A stretch of DNA of 64,000 bases from Strongylocentrotus droebachiensis (GCA_035222895.1 JAVYIG010000322.1:542501-606500); one strand, 5' to 3'; positions 12,370 through 23,897 are shown, counted from the first letter of the stretch. The notes: generated by a model not told the origin, from the letters alone. A program made the numbers and translations.

Positions 12370-13076
12370 AACAAAATTATCAAAAATAAGTCTGAGCACC
12401 ATTTTCCAAAACCAAGATATTTTTGGCCTTTATAGACTTTTGTCTATCTAATCGACTCAACATTTCAGTGGAGTGGACTTGTACTTAACACTCATTAAAT
12501 TGTAAAGGATGTGAACTTCTTTATGTGTATATTGAAAAATGTATACCTTTGCCTTCACATGTATTCATTTATACCAGTACATGTACATAATTTTAAAGAA
12601 TTCTTTTTTAGACTATTTATTTTTGTCATGACATTTCATTGAAACTTGCCAGATAGCCTTGCTACTGGTATGATGTAACCCCTTATAGTCATCTTTAAGC
12701 TGTTCAATAATGGTTCACGTTTATCTGCCAGTTTTACCAGTATTTTATCAGCAAAAATAGATATGTTCGTGTAGTCCCATATTAACATCTTTCTGTGTAC
12801 AGTGCTTGTATCTTGTGACTTGTAAAGTCTTGGCCAAATTTCTTATCATTTTGATGATTCCAGCATCCAGAACTAGTACACACCAAGAAATATGCTAGAT
12901 GATCAACCTTCACTTAATGCAATATTTCATTGTGTGCTGAAACTAACTTGTTTTCAAGATAATATATATTTGCTGTAATTACTTTGTAAGTAAGAGTAGT
13001 AAAATTCCACTTGCTTGGTTAAAATGTCATCTTTAGTAGTTTCCTCTTTACCATCGGTTATGTTATATTCTTTTTT

Positions 13077-13353
13077 ATATCCTGCATCAAAAATTTGTTG
13101 GCTTTTGATTGGTTGAGAGCTCGTCACATGACCAGAAATATTTGAACTATTTTTAGAAAGTACTATATGAGAGTACTATTTGGGAGTTTTTTTTTTATTT
13201 TTTCTAATCTTAATTTAATGAAAACAAAATAATTTAAATCTTTTTAGATAGAAATTGACATTTTTTTTTTCTAAATTTGTTTTTCTTCCCAAAAATGTTT
13301 TTTTTTTTTCCTTTTTTTTTCTTCAATAAAATAATTTTTTGATGCAGGATATT
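13077..13353. mobile_element. Small MITE, ~277 bp
   Basis: It begins TATATCCTGCATCAAAAA and ends TTTTTTGATGCAGGATAT, an inverted repeat of about 17 bases next to TA. The interior is T-rich. TA-flanked ends suggest a Tc1/mariner-type target site, by inference. Confidence 0.6.
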
Positions 13354-13377
13354 AAAGAAATATACATGCCTCTATTT

Positions 13378-13510
13378 GAGGTACTGGTTAACACTATGGG
13401 CCTCGGTGACTCCAAAAGTACCATTTGCTTCGGGGCTAACACTATGCCCCTCAGCAAATAGTACTATTGGAGTCACCTCTTGCGCATACAGTAGTTTTAA
13501 CCAGAACCTC
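13378..13510. repeat. Imperfect palindrome / hairpin
   Basis: GAGGTACTGGTTAA opens and TTAACCAGAACCTC closes the stretch. Within it GTGACTCCAAAAGTACCATT pairs with AGTACTATTGGAGTCAC. The centre lies near 13445. Confidence 0.75.
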
Positions 13511-13635
13511 TCAAGACAGTGTATATTTGTATAATATAATATACATGTAACCTAGCTAAAATAGTCTAATTTTGTTCAAAATGTGAGATTCAGGATTTTA
13601 GTATTTCCTAATGTAATTTTGAGCATCAGAAATCA

Positions 13636-13712
13636 TGTGTATCATCATGTGTATCATGTGTATCATCATGTGTATCATCATGTGTATCATCATGTGTATC
13701 ATCTACATGTAC
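13636..13712. repeat. ATCATGTGT minisatellite
   Basis: Tandem copies of about 12-15 bases, each containing ATCATGTGT. Confidence 0.9.
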
Positions 13713-14924
13713 ATGTCATGTAGATATAATGAAAATAATAATAATTTTACAGCGTTTCAATAGACGCTGTTCTTTGTAGTGGCCCATTTCTCCCTCACTT
13801 TAAATCTGCTTCAGCAATGTTCTAAATCTTGGGTGCTCGTTTTGAGAGGGTTTATTTATTTGAAAAATTACGCACCATTTTAAAGTAATGACTTCTACTT
13901 TAATGTCATGTGCAAATTAGCACAATCCTTTTTCCCAACCTATTGGTCGTTTCGTGGTGTAAGGCATTATATGACAATGTCCAGTATGATAGATATTGAT
14001 AGAAGTACATGTATATTATCTGTTGCAAATTGTTTTGTTTTTTTTGTAACTTGGACATTGTTTGTTTTTTTTGGTTCATAATAATCAGAGTACATGTAGT
14101 TTCATATGTTATAGTTCTATTTACTTGCCCTATCGAAGACTGTGAATACAACAATCAGTCAATGTGTATGAAGCTGGAAAACGTTTTTTCCAAGATGTTA
14201 TTGCAGTTTCAGAAATGGATATTTGATATATATGTAAAAATTAATTTGCTAGGTAAAAAGGCATCTGTGGTCAACTTCCACATTCTTTTTAGATTACATT
14301 GTTTTGTATGGTCAAATAACAAACAATTATCAAATATTCAAGGAAAAAGTTTGTTTTCCTATTGTAATGTTTTTGTTGCAGCTCAGATACAGATATTATA
14401 CAGTTGTTTTTCATGTAAAGCATGATATCTGCCTTTCACAAAGAGTTAAAGTAATTCATAGAGCAATCTGTCATTTTGTGTGAAGCTAAAACTTGTTAGT
14501 CATAGTAGTTTGAAAGTACAATATTAAAGTAGAGAAAATAGTTAAATACCTAAACAAATGTACATAATTACATGTACCTTAAAAATAAACTTTGTTATAT
14601 GAAATTCTTTTTTGAATATTTTCTTATTGTTGTTAAAAGTTCATTAATTTGTGATTGTTCTTGTATCGTGTAAAAAGGATGTGCAAAGGTAAATCAAAGC
14701 CAGCTCTGCAGTTGAAAACCTAAGTAATTTACCGGATATAACTACATTTATTTCTGATCATAATATTGCACTGTTGACACGAAATGTGCTGAACAATTGT
14801 ATTTCTTCTGAACTGGCTTTGTTTTTTCTCCCTGCTCTACAGTGTGAAAACTGAAAGCAGTATGTAGTATGTACACAATTTTTAATGTTCAGATATTTCC
14901 TGGAGGACATTCAGAATGTTCAGT

Positions 14925-15632
14925 ACAAGTGATGCAGTAGTACCGCAGTGGTTCTGAAGTACAAGTACAGCGGAAGTACCGCAGAAGTACTGCAGTACAA
15001 GTACCGCAGTAGTACCGCAGTAGTACTGCAGTACGGGAACCGCGGAAGTACTGCAGTAGTACCGCAGTAGTACTGCAGTACAAGTACCGGGGAAGTACTG
15101 CAGAAGTACCGCGGTAGTACCGCAGTAGTACTGCAGTACAAGTACCGGGGAAGTACTGCAGAAGTACCGCGGTAGTACCGCAGTAGTACCGCGAAAGTAC
15201 TGCAGTAACAGTACCGCGGTAGTACTGCAGTACAAGTACCGCGAAAGTACCGCAGTAAAAGAACCGCGGTAGCACCGCAGTAGTACCGCGGTAGTACCGC
15301 GAAAGTACTGCAGTACAAGTACCGCGAAAGTACCGCAGTAAAAGTACCGCGGTAGTACCGCAATAGTACCGCAGTAGTACCGCGGAAGTACTGCAGGGCA
15401 AGTACCGCGGAAGTACTGCAGGACAAGTACCGCGGTAGTACCGCAGTAATACCGCGGTAGTACCGCAGTAGTACTGCAGTAATTGTTCCGCGGTACTACC
15501 GCAGTACATATACTGCGAAAAAGCGTCCAATTTACCGGAGTAAATGTACTGCGAGTACCGCAGTACACTACCGCAGTACTTGTACTGCGGTAGTACTGCG
15601 GTACTACCGCAGTAATACCGCAGTACTTTTTC
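14925..15632. repeat. Right subterminal array of the 7.7-kb element
   Basis: Dense tandem array of AGTACCGCAGTAGTACTGC and AAGTACCGCGGAAGTACTGC words, inverse to the left array. It lacks stop codons in three minus-strand frames, so overlapping long frames of 168-250 codons appear. These are products of the repeat, not proteins. Confidence 0.9.
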
Positions 15633-15641
15633 ACAAGGGCA

Positions 15642-16490
15642 CTAGAATCCGATAGAAACCAGAAGAATCTAATGGTTTTAACATGGGTGTAAAAATCCTA
15701 AGTCAAACCATTAGAAACCTTAACAAACCAGTAGAGCCTAATGGTTTTGAAGACCACTAGAATCCGATAGAAACCAGAAGAATCTAATGGTTTTAACATT
15801 GGTGTAAAAATCCTAAGTCAAACCATTAGACACCTTTACAAAACCAGTAGAGCCTAATGGTTTTGAAGACCATTAGAACCCGATAGAAACCAGAAGAATC
15901 TAATGGTTTTAACATGGGTGTAAAAATCCTAAGTCAAACCATTAGACACCTTTACAAAACCAGTAGAGCCTAATGGTTTTTCAGACCACTAGAGTCCGAT
16001 AGAAACCAGAAGAATCTAATGGTTTTAACATGGGTGTAAAAATCCTAAGTCAAACCATTAGACACCTTTACAAAACCAGTCAGAGCCTAATGGTTTTGAA
16101 GACCACTAGAATCCGATAGAAACCAGAAGAATATAATGGTTTTAACATGGGTGTAAAAACCCTAAGTCAAACCATTAGAAACCTTAACAAACCAGTAGAC
16201 TGTAATGGTTTGAAGACCAGTAGAAACCAATAAAAACCAGTGAGATCTAATGGTTTGAACATGGATGCACAAATCTTAAGTCAAACCATTAGACACCTTT
16301 ACAAAACCAGTAGAGCCTAATGGTTTTGAAGACCACTAGAATCTGATAGAAACCAGTAGATTCTAATGGTTTGAACATGGGTGTAAAAATCTTAAGTCAA
16401 TTACCATTAGAAACCTTTACAAACCAGCAGATCGAGCCCATGTCAATGGATTTGAAAACCAGTTGAAACAAATAGAAATCAGTAAGATCT
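15642..16490. repeat. Left subterminal array of the 15-kb element (second part)
   Basis: Resumes the interrupted array of 7455-7943, in the same orientation. About eight units of roughly 107 bases carry ATCCGATAGAAACCAGAAG, TAATGGTTTTAACATGGGTG and CAAACCATTAGACACC. Confidence 0.9.
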
Positions 16491-19088
16491 AGCGCCGCCT
16501 CTGAATCAGTCTGACTATATTTATTTAAAAACCCCAAAACAGGGATGAAAAACTCTAAAATGTCATTAGTCATTATATTAATAGTTTTATTTTACAGATT
16601 GTGCAACATCTTGACATATGCCCTGTAAGGTCTGCAATATTGATCAAGACTATACAGCCCCAAAACCCCAAAATGCGACTGCCGCCTTTTTTAAACGGCT
16701 ACACAGCTGGCATCTCTCTGTGCTACACTAGCACTGTGTGTGTGTGCACATGTAATCAATGCATGCAGTGTGCGTGTACCCAGTCAGGCCATGCCTACAC
16801 ACACACACAAGACAGCAAGACAGCCATTCCTATCCTCAACAGCTACAGGAGCCAGAGCAGAGAGACAAAATCTTTTTATTACTTTGTTTTCCCCTGCTAT
16901 TCTTCAATATGGGTAAGTCTTAGATTTACCTAATTTATTTGCAATATGTGCAGTAACTGTTTTCTGTTTTGAAACGTAGTAATTAATGTATGATCGTGTC
17001 TACTAGGAGTGCTTTCAACGCCTGCCGCAAAGATGAGAAATGTATTGTATTGTCCCATCCATGTATTTTTATGTTAGATCTTGATGCAAGTTTGTGCATT
17101 CACCTACACATGGCTTTAAAGGCATCGTTTAACAATGTTAAATCTATGATGCATGGCCCTACGTATTATCAGTGTCAGTGATATGGTGTAATATTGAAGC
17201 CCTAACAAAATTGCGCTTCAAAATGATCATGAACTTGATGAAGTGCCTCAAAAAGTAAAAATCTTTGACTTTTGAGTGACCGGTTTTACCATACTCATTT
17301 TCCCCAATAGACTAGTGTTATAAAACCATTGGGGAAAACGTTTTTGAAATTTTGAATTCCAATCATAAATATCTTGATAATCAGACAAGCCGCCGTCCCC
17401 CCCCCCCCCCCCCCCCGCGCTTATCCCGAAAGAGTGCGTTAAGGCGGTACTCCGTTTCTGCAACGCACCCTAATTTCAAGACAAGCGGGGAAGGGGGCTT
17501 TATAATCACTTTATGGTGTGTTCGCAATTTCGTACAATATAAACAGAAGCCCTCATCTGGAAATAAACAGCTAGACCCGTAAATGGTAAACAAAATTCCT
17601 CCCCCGCAGGCTGTACAAAGAAGTTTGTAGTAGGCCTACATGTATGTGTGTTGCACATGCATCAACCGTTCAATTTGTTTTAACTTTAATTTTGTTCTTA
17701 TTAATTGTAGGCATCTTTTGACATCTTTTGCCAAACAGTGGATTCAAAGCATATTGTGGACACAGTAGGCCTATATTGACGTGAGACCATGCAGAAAATG
17801 CTACTTTCTCTCAACCTCCTGGATCAGCATTCAGCAGCCTCGTGACACAGTTGAAGCCATTATAGGTAATTGTGTAGATGTACTTGTATTATTTCTGTAC
17901 ATATATTTTTAATTTTTCCCTGATCATGACACTGATTCGAAATGCTTATTTTTCCTAGGTTTCAAATATATAAAATTCAATTAATTTTAGATCACTAAAA
18001 CCTGCAGGTATATTGCAATAACCGACCATATTTTGTGAGTTTCAAACAGTGTTCTTTTCCCTCCTTAGCAATAGAGCTTTGATTCTACTCTCTTCAGCAA
18101 ACTAGAATTGTATTGATAATTATTTGCAAAAAAAATCCTGATTCACGTTTGCATTGACAACAAATGTTTAAAATGCAAAGGTATGTTTTATATTATGTTT
18201 GTGAGCAATGAGAGATTATTTTATTTCTGATAAATCTTTGAAACTGCACTTTTCTGACAGAATTCATTATTTAATTCATTGTTTACATGCTAGTTTTAAA
18301 ATGGATAAAAGTTTTTCTTAACTTGTTTTCCTTTCTTTTTGCTCTATAATCATGCATTAGAATTCTTTGCGTGTACCGGTATCTACCCTGGATCAAGCAG
18401 CACTTGCATTATACAGGAGATTCCACCCAAAATCTAAACCATGAGTCCAAGCTGAAGAGGAATATTTCCAAAATGAGGTCTACACACACACAGAGGTTAC
18501 TTTCCCCTTCATTATAGAGATATCGAGAGAGAGAGATGGGTGGGGGGGGGGGGGGGGGGGGGGAGTTATAGCCACGAACCTGAATAGCTTAGATGTAGAA
18601 CTGAGATGCCCATTCATGTCACTTACCATTTTAATGAATTCCAGGGTTTACAAACATACATATTAACACTTTGGGTAAAAGATCTCTGTATTTGCATAAA
18701 TTTGTTATTACTATTTATGAAGTAGACCTGTTTCATAATGCTTATGTAGTAGATCAGTCTCATACTCGACCCCAGCCCCTTCATATCACAATGTCAATTC
18801 CTAAAACCTGTGGCAAATTAAATAAGTTGGTAATAGAGAAAAATTGAATGAGGTAGATGCAATACAAATCGATTCCAATCTTATGCACTTAAGACTTTAT
18901 TCAGGTATGGCACGTGAACCGCCCAAAAAATTCCAAAAATGCTGCAGTTTTGTTTTATGTTTAAAGTGAACGTAAAGTAAAGTGAACGACTGCGCATATT
19001 CAGTGATCTCTGACTCTGTATTATAATATATAGAAATGTAAAGCATATAGAACTTTATGTCAACTCCAGCATCATATCTGAACGAGCC
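16491..19088. other. Interior of the 15-kb element, possible noncoding exons
   Basis: Splice-like blocks are seen on the plus strand: TATTTTACAG at about 16599 to ATATGG/GTAAGT near 16913, and TTAATTGTAG at 17710 to ATTATAG/GTAATT near 17866. Their frames do not join into a recognisable protein, so they may be exons of a noncoding transcript or chance. Poly-C lies at about 17398-17416 and poly-G at 18542-18563. Confidence 0.25.
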
Positions 19089-19746
19089 TTAAAAGACAAT
19101 CCAACCCTTGTAATAAGTTCATTGAAATGGAAGCTGAAAAATAAGAGAAATAGAAAGGCGAAAGTTTGAAATAAATCGGGCCAATATAAAGGGAGTTGTG
19201 ATAATATATAAATATGAGATCACTAAATCCATGCATATCTCAATGAAATGCTAGAGCGCCGTATGGCAGCCGTGCTAAAGCCAGGGTAATAATCGGGAGC
19301 GCCAGGAGGGTCAAATCTGACTGACATGAGCGCTACACAAGAACCCACTATTATTATTATTATTACACCTGTAGTCATGGGACAACTCTCCCATTTGTTA
19401 ATGAAATATAATAAATTCTATTTTTATTTTAAGTGCCTTCTCCCTTTGAGAACTACTCAAAATATATTATGAATAGCACATTATTACAGGTCCTCTACAT
19501 AGAAAAGCCACTCGTGAATCATACATTTTGAAGAAAAAAAATATTTAAATCATTTTGTGTGTTGAAATAAATGGGAAAGTAGTCCAGCAGCTCGTCATAG
19601 TGACATCACCGATTCAGCCAATTTAAAATGCCCTTAGGTTTAGTGATTACAGCTTTCAACAATCCATAACCACCTTATTTTCTGTCAGATTTAAGTTGCA
19701 ATTTTTTAAAAGTATAGTTGTCTGTTAAGGTTGGATTTCCCTTTAA
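19089..19746. mobile_element. TTAA-flanked MITE, ~650 bp, carrying a SINE-like insert
   Basis: TTAA occurs at 19089-19092 and 19743-19746. The ends are AAGACAATCCAACC on the left and GGTTGGATTTCCC on the right. This resembles a repeat family I associate with sea urchins (ends AAAGGGAAATCCAACC). Confidence 0.7.
19236..19366 (+). repeat. SINE-like repeat with TTA tail
   Basis: GAGCGCCGTATGGCAGCCG, then GCCAGGGTAATAATCGGGAG, ending in TGAGCGCTACACAAG and a run of ATT repeats. The tandem tail and isolated position within a MITE suggest a retroposed short element. Confidence 0.45.
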
Positions 19747-19785
19747 AAAGTGTAAAGGGTAAGCCCTATGTAACATAATGTGATT

Positions 19786-20083
19786 AGGCCATTTTCGTTA
19801 TAAATCAAATCAAAGTGCCGCGGAACAAATTATCTCTTTCACCTATTAAGAATAATTGTATTTCAATAGTCAGAATGCGATATGCAAACATTATGTGTTG
19901 TTAGGTAGGGCAAGACATAATGTTTGTCCTACCTATAGTACTAGCAACACGTAATGTATTCAATTTGTATTCTGACTATTTAAATACATTTATTCGTAAC
20001 AGGTGAATTTAATAATTGGTAATGAGGCACTTAACAAGGACCTACCGTATTCATTAAATTTGATTACAATACGAAAATGACCT
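19786..20083. mobile_element. Palindromic MITE, ~300 bp
   Basis: Left arm AGGCCATTTTCGTTATAAATC ... ATTTCAATAGTCAGAAT is matched by an inverse right arm ending ACGAAAATGACCTACG. The arms are about 130 bases each. One arm of the same family lies in TAB1 intron 4 (3523-3640). Confidence 0.7.
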
Positions 20084-20142
20084 ACGTACAGTACATGTAT
20101 TCATATGGATAGGAAATCTTTGAACTGTTATATGTCGTTTTC

Positions 20143-20535
20143 TGAGGGTTCATAATTTTATAAATTCTAAAGGGTTCATAATTCTACAAATGAAGTAGGA
20201 TTCCTAATTCTGAAAATGAACTAGGATTTGTAATTCCAAAAATGAAATATGGTTCATAATTCAGAAAATTAAATAGGGCTCAATATACTTCCAAAAGTTT
20301 ATTATTCTGAAAATGCAAATAGAACCCTTTATCCTTTTTGGAATTACGAACCGTCAATATAATGAATCCTATTTCATATTCAAAATAATACCATTTCATT
20401 TGCCGAATTATGAACCCTATTTCAATATCGTTATTAACGCCCCTTTTTCAATTCCAGAATTATGCACCATTTATATTTTTCGTAATTATGAAATCTATTT
20501 CATTTTTAAATTCAAACCCTTCTTAAATATGGACC
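20143..20535. repeat. Inverted minisatellite (foldback) of ~35-bp units
   Basis: Left half: repeated GGGTTCATAATTCTGAAAATG-like units. Right half: the same units inverted (GAATTATGAACCCTATTTCA). The switch of direction lies near 20310. Frames across it are not called as genes. Confidence 0.8.
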
Positions 20536-21502
20536 ATATTTCATTTGTTTATCGATTTGTCATAATTTGTCATAATACACTGTACTATCAAGTTACATTT
20601 ATTGATCAACAGCATATCACAGCACTTGTCAAAATAGTAAGACCGTAAATGAATTTGTTTTGCTTGTGAATGTAGTAGGCTTATATTATGTAGTACACAA
20701 TATTACATTTCCAATTGCTGCAACTTCATATCAATCTTTTACATGTACTATGACAATCTACAGATCAAAATCATGCTTTGCGTAATCATTTGTGAATTAT
20801 TCTCTATTTAATATACATGAATGAAGTACTTAAATTTGTGCAAATGAACTTATTCTCCATGGTGGAAAATTACAAACGAAATTTCTCAGCAAAAACTATT
20901 TCTCATTGTTTCTACTCATGATGGCTACCGTAAGATAACTATTGCAAATTGCCAAACCTACTCTTTTAAACATCTACTCCAAATTTTCAAGATTGATTTC
21001 TCTTTGTTAAAACTGGCCATAATTTCTAGACAATAATTAGCCAATTTAACATTGTTTTTTTTTATATTTCTTCTTTTGTTGTTGAAATGTGTAAAAAAAA
21101 AAAAAAATCCTTTTTCATTTAAGCTGTTAACCTTGCTTTTAAACGTTCATGTCATTGTAATCACTATATGATGTATGATATTCTGACAGATAATTAAAGG
21201 ACACACTGTTAAGTGTTAAATATGATAAAGATGAACCAACATGATTGTGATGTCTTTTGTTAACAGACGTTTGCGAGAGAAATGGCTGAACCTCGAGAAA
21301 ATAGTTAATTGTGTTGGAAGCAAACTTCATGCCAGCTCCTGTCATTTTCGTGTCTACTTTGCAGACCAGCATGCCCTTTTAAAGTACAAAAAAACAAACA
21401 AGGGCTGGCAGATTTTGTGAGGAGTACTGTGTTGGAAGTGCATTGATGTAGTAGAATTTAAACTGATCAAAAAAATGTCAACCATGTAATGTAACCAATG
21501 CT
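20536..21502. other. AT-rich spacer, no gene seen
   Basis: Nothing recognisable between the foldback minisatellite and the right array of the 15-kb element. It includes an A-run near 21090. Confidence 0.5.
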
Positions 21503-22490
21503 GTGGTTCAATTGAGGATTCCTACTTGTGTTCTACTGGTCTCCTACTGGTTCCATTGGGGATTCATACTTGTTTTCTACTGGTCTCGTAATGGTTCCAG
21601 TTGGGATTCCTACTGGTCTCCTAATGGTTCCATAAGGGTTTTCCACTGGTCTTCTACTGGTATCCTAATGGTTTCTGTATGGATTCCTACTGGTCTCCTA
21701 ATGGTTCCAGTTGGGATTCCTACTGGTCTCCTAACGGTTCCATTAGGGTTTTCTACTGGTCTTCTACTGGTATCCTAATGGTTTCTGTATGGATTCCTAC
21801 TGGTCTCCTAATGGTTCCAGTTGGGATTCCTACTGGTCTCCTAATGGTTCCATTGGGGTTTTCTACTGGTTTTCTACTGGTATCCTAATGGTTTCTGTAT
21901 GGATTCCTACTGGTCTCCTAATGGTTCCAGTTGGGATTCCTACTGGTCTCCTAATGGTTCCATTGGGGTTTTCTACTGGTTTTCTACTGGTATCCTAATG
22001 ATTTCTGTATGGATTCCTACTGGTCTCCTAATGGTTCCAGTTGGGATTCCTACTGGTCTCCTAATGGTTCCATTGGGGTTTTCTACTGGTTTTCTACTGG
22101 TATCCGAATGGTTTCTGTATGGATTCCTACTGGTCTCCTAATGGTTCCATGACTTCTTTTTTACTTGTCTAATGGTTCCAGCACTTCTTTTCTACTGGTC
22201 TTCTAATGGTTTTTATATCGATTTCTACTGGTCCCCTACTGGTTCCAGTGGGGATTTGTACTTGTTTCCTACTGGTCTCCTAATGGTTCCAGTTGGGATT
22301 CCTACTGGTCTCCTAATGGTGCCATTAGGTTTTGCTAATGGTCTTCTACTGGTCTTCTGCTGGTTCCAGTACGATTTTTTTCTACTGGTTTCTAATGGAA
22401 AAAGCGCCACTTTCCATATTGAAACCAGTAGAGAATTGACCACTAGAAACCGTTAGAAATCTGTACTGGTTTTCTCTACTGGTTTCTATG
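21503..22490. repeat. Right subterminal array of the 15-kb element (110-bp tandem repeat)
   Basis: About five near-identical 110-base units (21680-22140) and looser flanking units carry TCCTACTGGTCTCCTAATGG, CCAGTTGGGATTCC and TTTCTGTATGGATTCC. CTACTGGT and CTAATGGT are the inverse of the words in the left array. The unit length is not a multiple of three, so the frames of 69-94 codons shift between units and are not proteins. Confidence 0.9.
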
Positions 22491-22506
22491 GGATTTTCGA
22501 CCTGGG

Positions 22507-23185
22507 AATAAGAAAGTTATGAATTTTTAATGACATGAAAAACTTTGAAAATCACTACACAAATTGGCAACTCAATCATGAATCTGTGACGTATGGTCCT
22601 CACTATCCACTAATTATTGTCTGTATATTAATAATATAAATTTCTTATTTTCACCCTTAGAATCCTATTTCTTCACACCAGCATCCAAGTTAGATTGTTA
22701 GTAATATGTGTTTGTGTGGATGCACAAATAAAGAGTAATTTTTGTCCAGTTAAATCATGAAAAAAATGAATTTTGATAAACTATTTATATAAAAATCAAT
22801 AGTTATGAAATACAATATTCAGAAAATAGTATCAATTCTTCAAAATTCATAAAAGTTTTTGGGAAATGTCATGCACGCAATATGATACAAATCATATAAC
22901 CTGAGCAAAGGCATGAGGAAATCAAGTTTTGGGGGATAAAAAGGGAAATTAATGGGATTAAACTATGTAAAGCAATTGATAAGTTGTGAGGACATGACGT
23001 CACAAACTGATAACGATCTTGGCAATTTGTGTTGTGATTCTCATTGTTCCATAGTTTTACATACTTTTTCAAAAATTCATAACTTTCTTATTAGTTATCC
23101 GATTTTGCTCAAACTTGTTTTGATTGGTTTGTCTGATTTTTCTGCTTTTATTGAAAGTAAGTAATTTTTCGAGTGGACTTGTCCT
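22507..23185. mobile_element. Right remainder of the TTAA MITE
   Basis: Starts AATAAGAAAGTTATGAATTT; the inverse of this lies at 23072-23094, followed by the right arm and TTAA. Inner arms also pair (ACACAAATTGGCAAC with GGCAATTTGTGTTG), so the whole MITE is palindromic. Confidence 0.75.
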
Positions 23186-23189
23186 TTAA

Positions 23190-23897
23190 GTCAGCTTGAA
23201 CAGGATAACCCACGAAAGCTCGAGAGCTTATTTCCCGTGGGGTCCCCAGTCCCCACTATTATCCTATTATGAGCTGCTTTTGATATAAGCAGAAAAAAGA
23301 GAATCCTCCTCATTCTTTCTCCTCCTCCTCTTCTTCTTCTTCTTCTTCTTCTTCTTCTTCTTCTTCTTCTTCTTCTTCTTCTTCTTCCCTCTAATGCATC
23401 ACTTTTTTTTAATGTTGTATATTTTAATCTTAACATAATAAATACGCTTTGTTCCTTGAATCTCGATCAGTAGGCCTATACAACTTTTGCGATAACATAA
23501 TCAGTCAAAGCAGAACCGTTTACATTTTCTTTTGAAATTCTTATCCTATTATGATCTTTCGTAAAAGCTTTTTGGTTTTCAGCATATTAAAGACTCAAAA
23601 ACGTCCCTTCTCGCATAATTATACTTCCGTTTTAATACAAGTTTAACCTAAAAAATTGTAATATACAATATAAAACACACTGTATGTCTTGTTATATAGA
23701 TATTCATATAAGTACTCGGTAATCATACCTGTAATATAAATGGCAGAATCCTCAAATCCGTCCAGAAAGAGTTTGTTAGCCTATATTTCTCATCGATGTG
23801 CAGTGCTAGTGCGGATTTGCACAATATTTTGTTGAACAGAATACGTCCCTCAAATTAATTAACTCAGGGGGGTGAAGGGAGGGGACACCCCCCCCCC
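23190..23897. other. Spacer with (TTC)n microsatellite
   Basis: No gene. A TTC/CTT run spans about 23325-23387 and makes an arginine-rich false frame on the other strand. Confidence 0.6.

Larger units (their letters stand above)
12370..14924. other. Right part of the 7.7-kb element interior
   Basis: AT-rich, with no convincing gene. It holds a small MITE (13077-13353), a palindrome (13378-13510) and a minisatellite (13636-13712). A reading frame of 138 codons at 14009-14425 is low-complexity and overlaps one on the other strand, so it is not called. Confidence 0.5.
7946..15639. mobile_element. 7.69-kb TIR element with subterminal GTACTGCAGTA arrays, nested in the 15-kb element
   Basis: The left end reads CCCTTGTAAAAAAGTACTGC and the right end is the inverse of CCCTTGTGAAAAAGTACTGC. 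The flanking duplication is CA (7944-7945 and 15640-15641), inferred because the interrupted repeat unit should read GACCACTAGAA. Just inside each end lies a dense array of GTACTGC / GCAGTAC words in inverse orientation (7953-8515 and 14925-15632). Its layout is the same as that of the host element, but with a different sequence. It contains two candidate exons at 9966 and 11710 and a hAT-like MITE. Confidence 0.8.
7444..22506. mobile_element. 15.06-kb TIR element with subterminal ACCAGTAG/CTAATGGT arrays
   Basis: The left end is CCCAGGTCGAAATTCC and the right end is GGATTTTCGACCTGGG, an imperfect inverted repeat of 16 bases. The flanking 2-bp duplication is AA (7442-7443, 22507-22508), judged from the unbroken copy of the MITE arm at 23088-23100. 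Inside the left end are about 100-bp repeats built on ACCAGTAG and CTAATGGT; inside the right end are 110-bp repeats of the same words in the opposite orientation. A 7.69-kb element sits within the left array. The TIR, short duplication and subterminal arrays recall CACTA/EnSpm-type elements, but that is inference and I identified no transposase. Confidence 0.75.
7346..23189. mobile_element. TTAA-flanked palindromic MITE (piggyBac/Kolobok-like TSD), split by a 15-kb insertion
   Basis: TTAA occurs at 7346-7349 and 23186-23189. The ends just inside are inverted copies: AGCCCAAGTCCACTCC on the left, AGGACAAGTCCACTCG on the right. About 90 bases of arm match with few differences (7350-7441 against 23094-23185). 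The rest of the original MITE is at 22507-23093, where AATAAGAAAGTTATGAA opens and its inverse closes a 590-bp stretch. The 15-kb block 7444-22506 therefore landed inside the left arm. A TTAA target duplication is known from piggyBac and Kolobok, but no transposase of either kind was seen. Confidence 0.8.

Noticed and set aside
14882..15634. Overlapping minus-strand frames of 168, 213 and 250 codons
   Set aside because: They lie wholly in the GTACTGC array, which lacks stops in all three minus frames; they are translations of a DNA repeat.
7455..16490. CRISPR-like look of regularly spaced repeats
   Set aside because: The repeats lack unique spacers of constant length, belong to inverted subterminal arrays of transposons, and the genome is animal.
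16601..16933. 110-codon plus-strand frame as a protein
   Set aside because: Cys/Thr-rich translation of CA-repeat sequence; no family seen, though splice-like borders are noted.
21503..22456. Series of plus-strand frames of 69-94 codons with repeated Trp-Ser-Pro motifs
   Set aside because: They follow the 110-bp tandem array; the unit is not a multiple of three, so the frames change at every unit.
23191..23436. Arginine-rich minus-strand frame
   Set aside because: It is the (TTC)n microsatellite read backwards.
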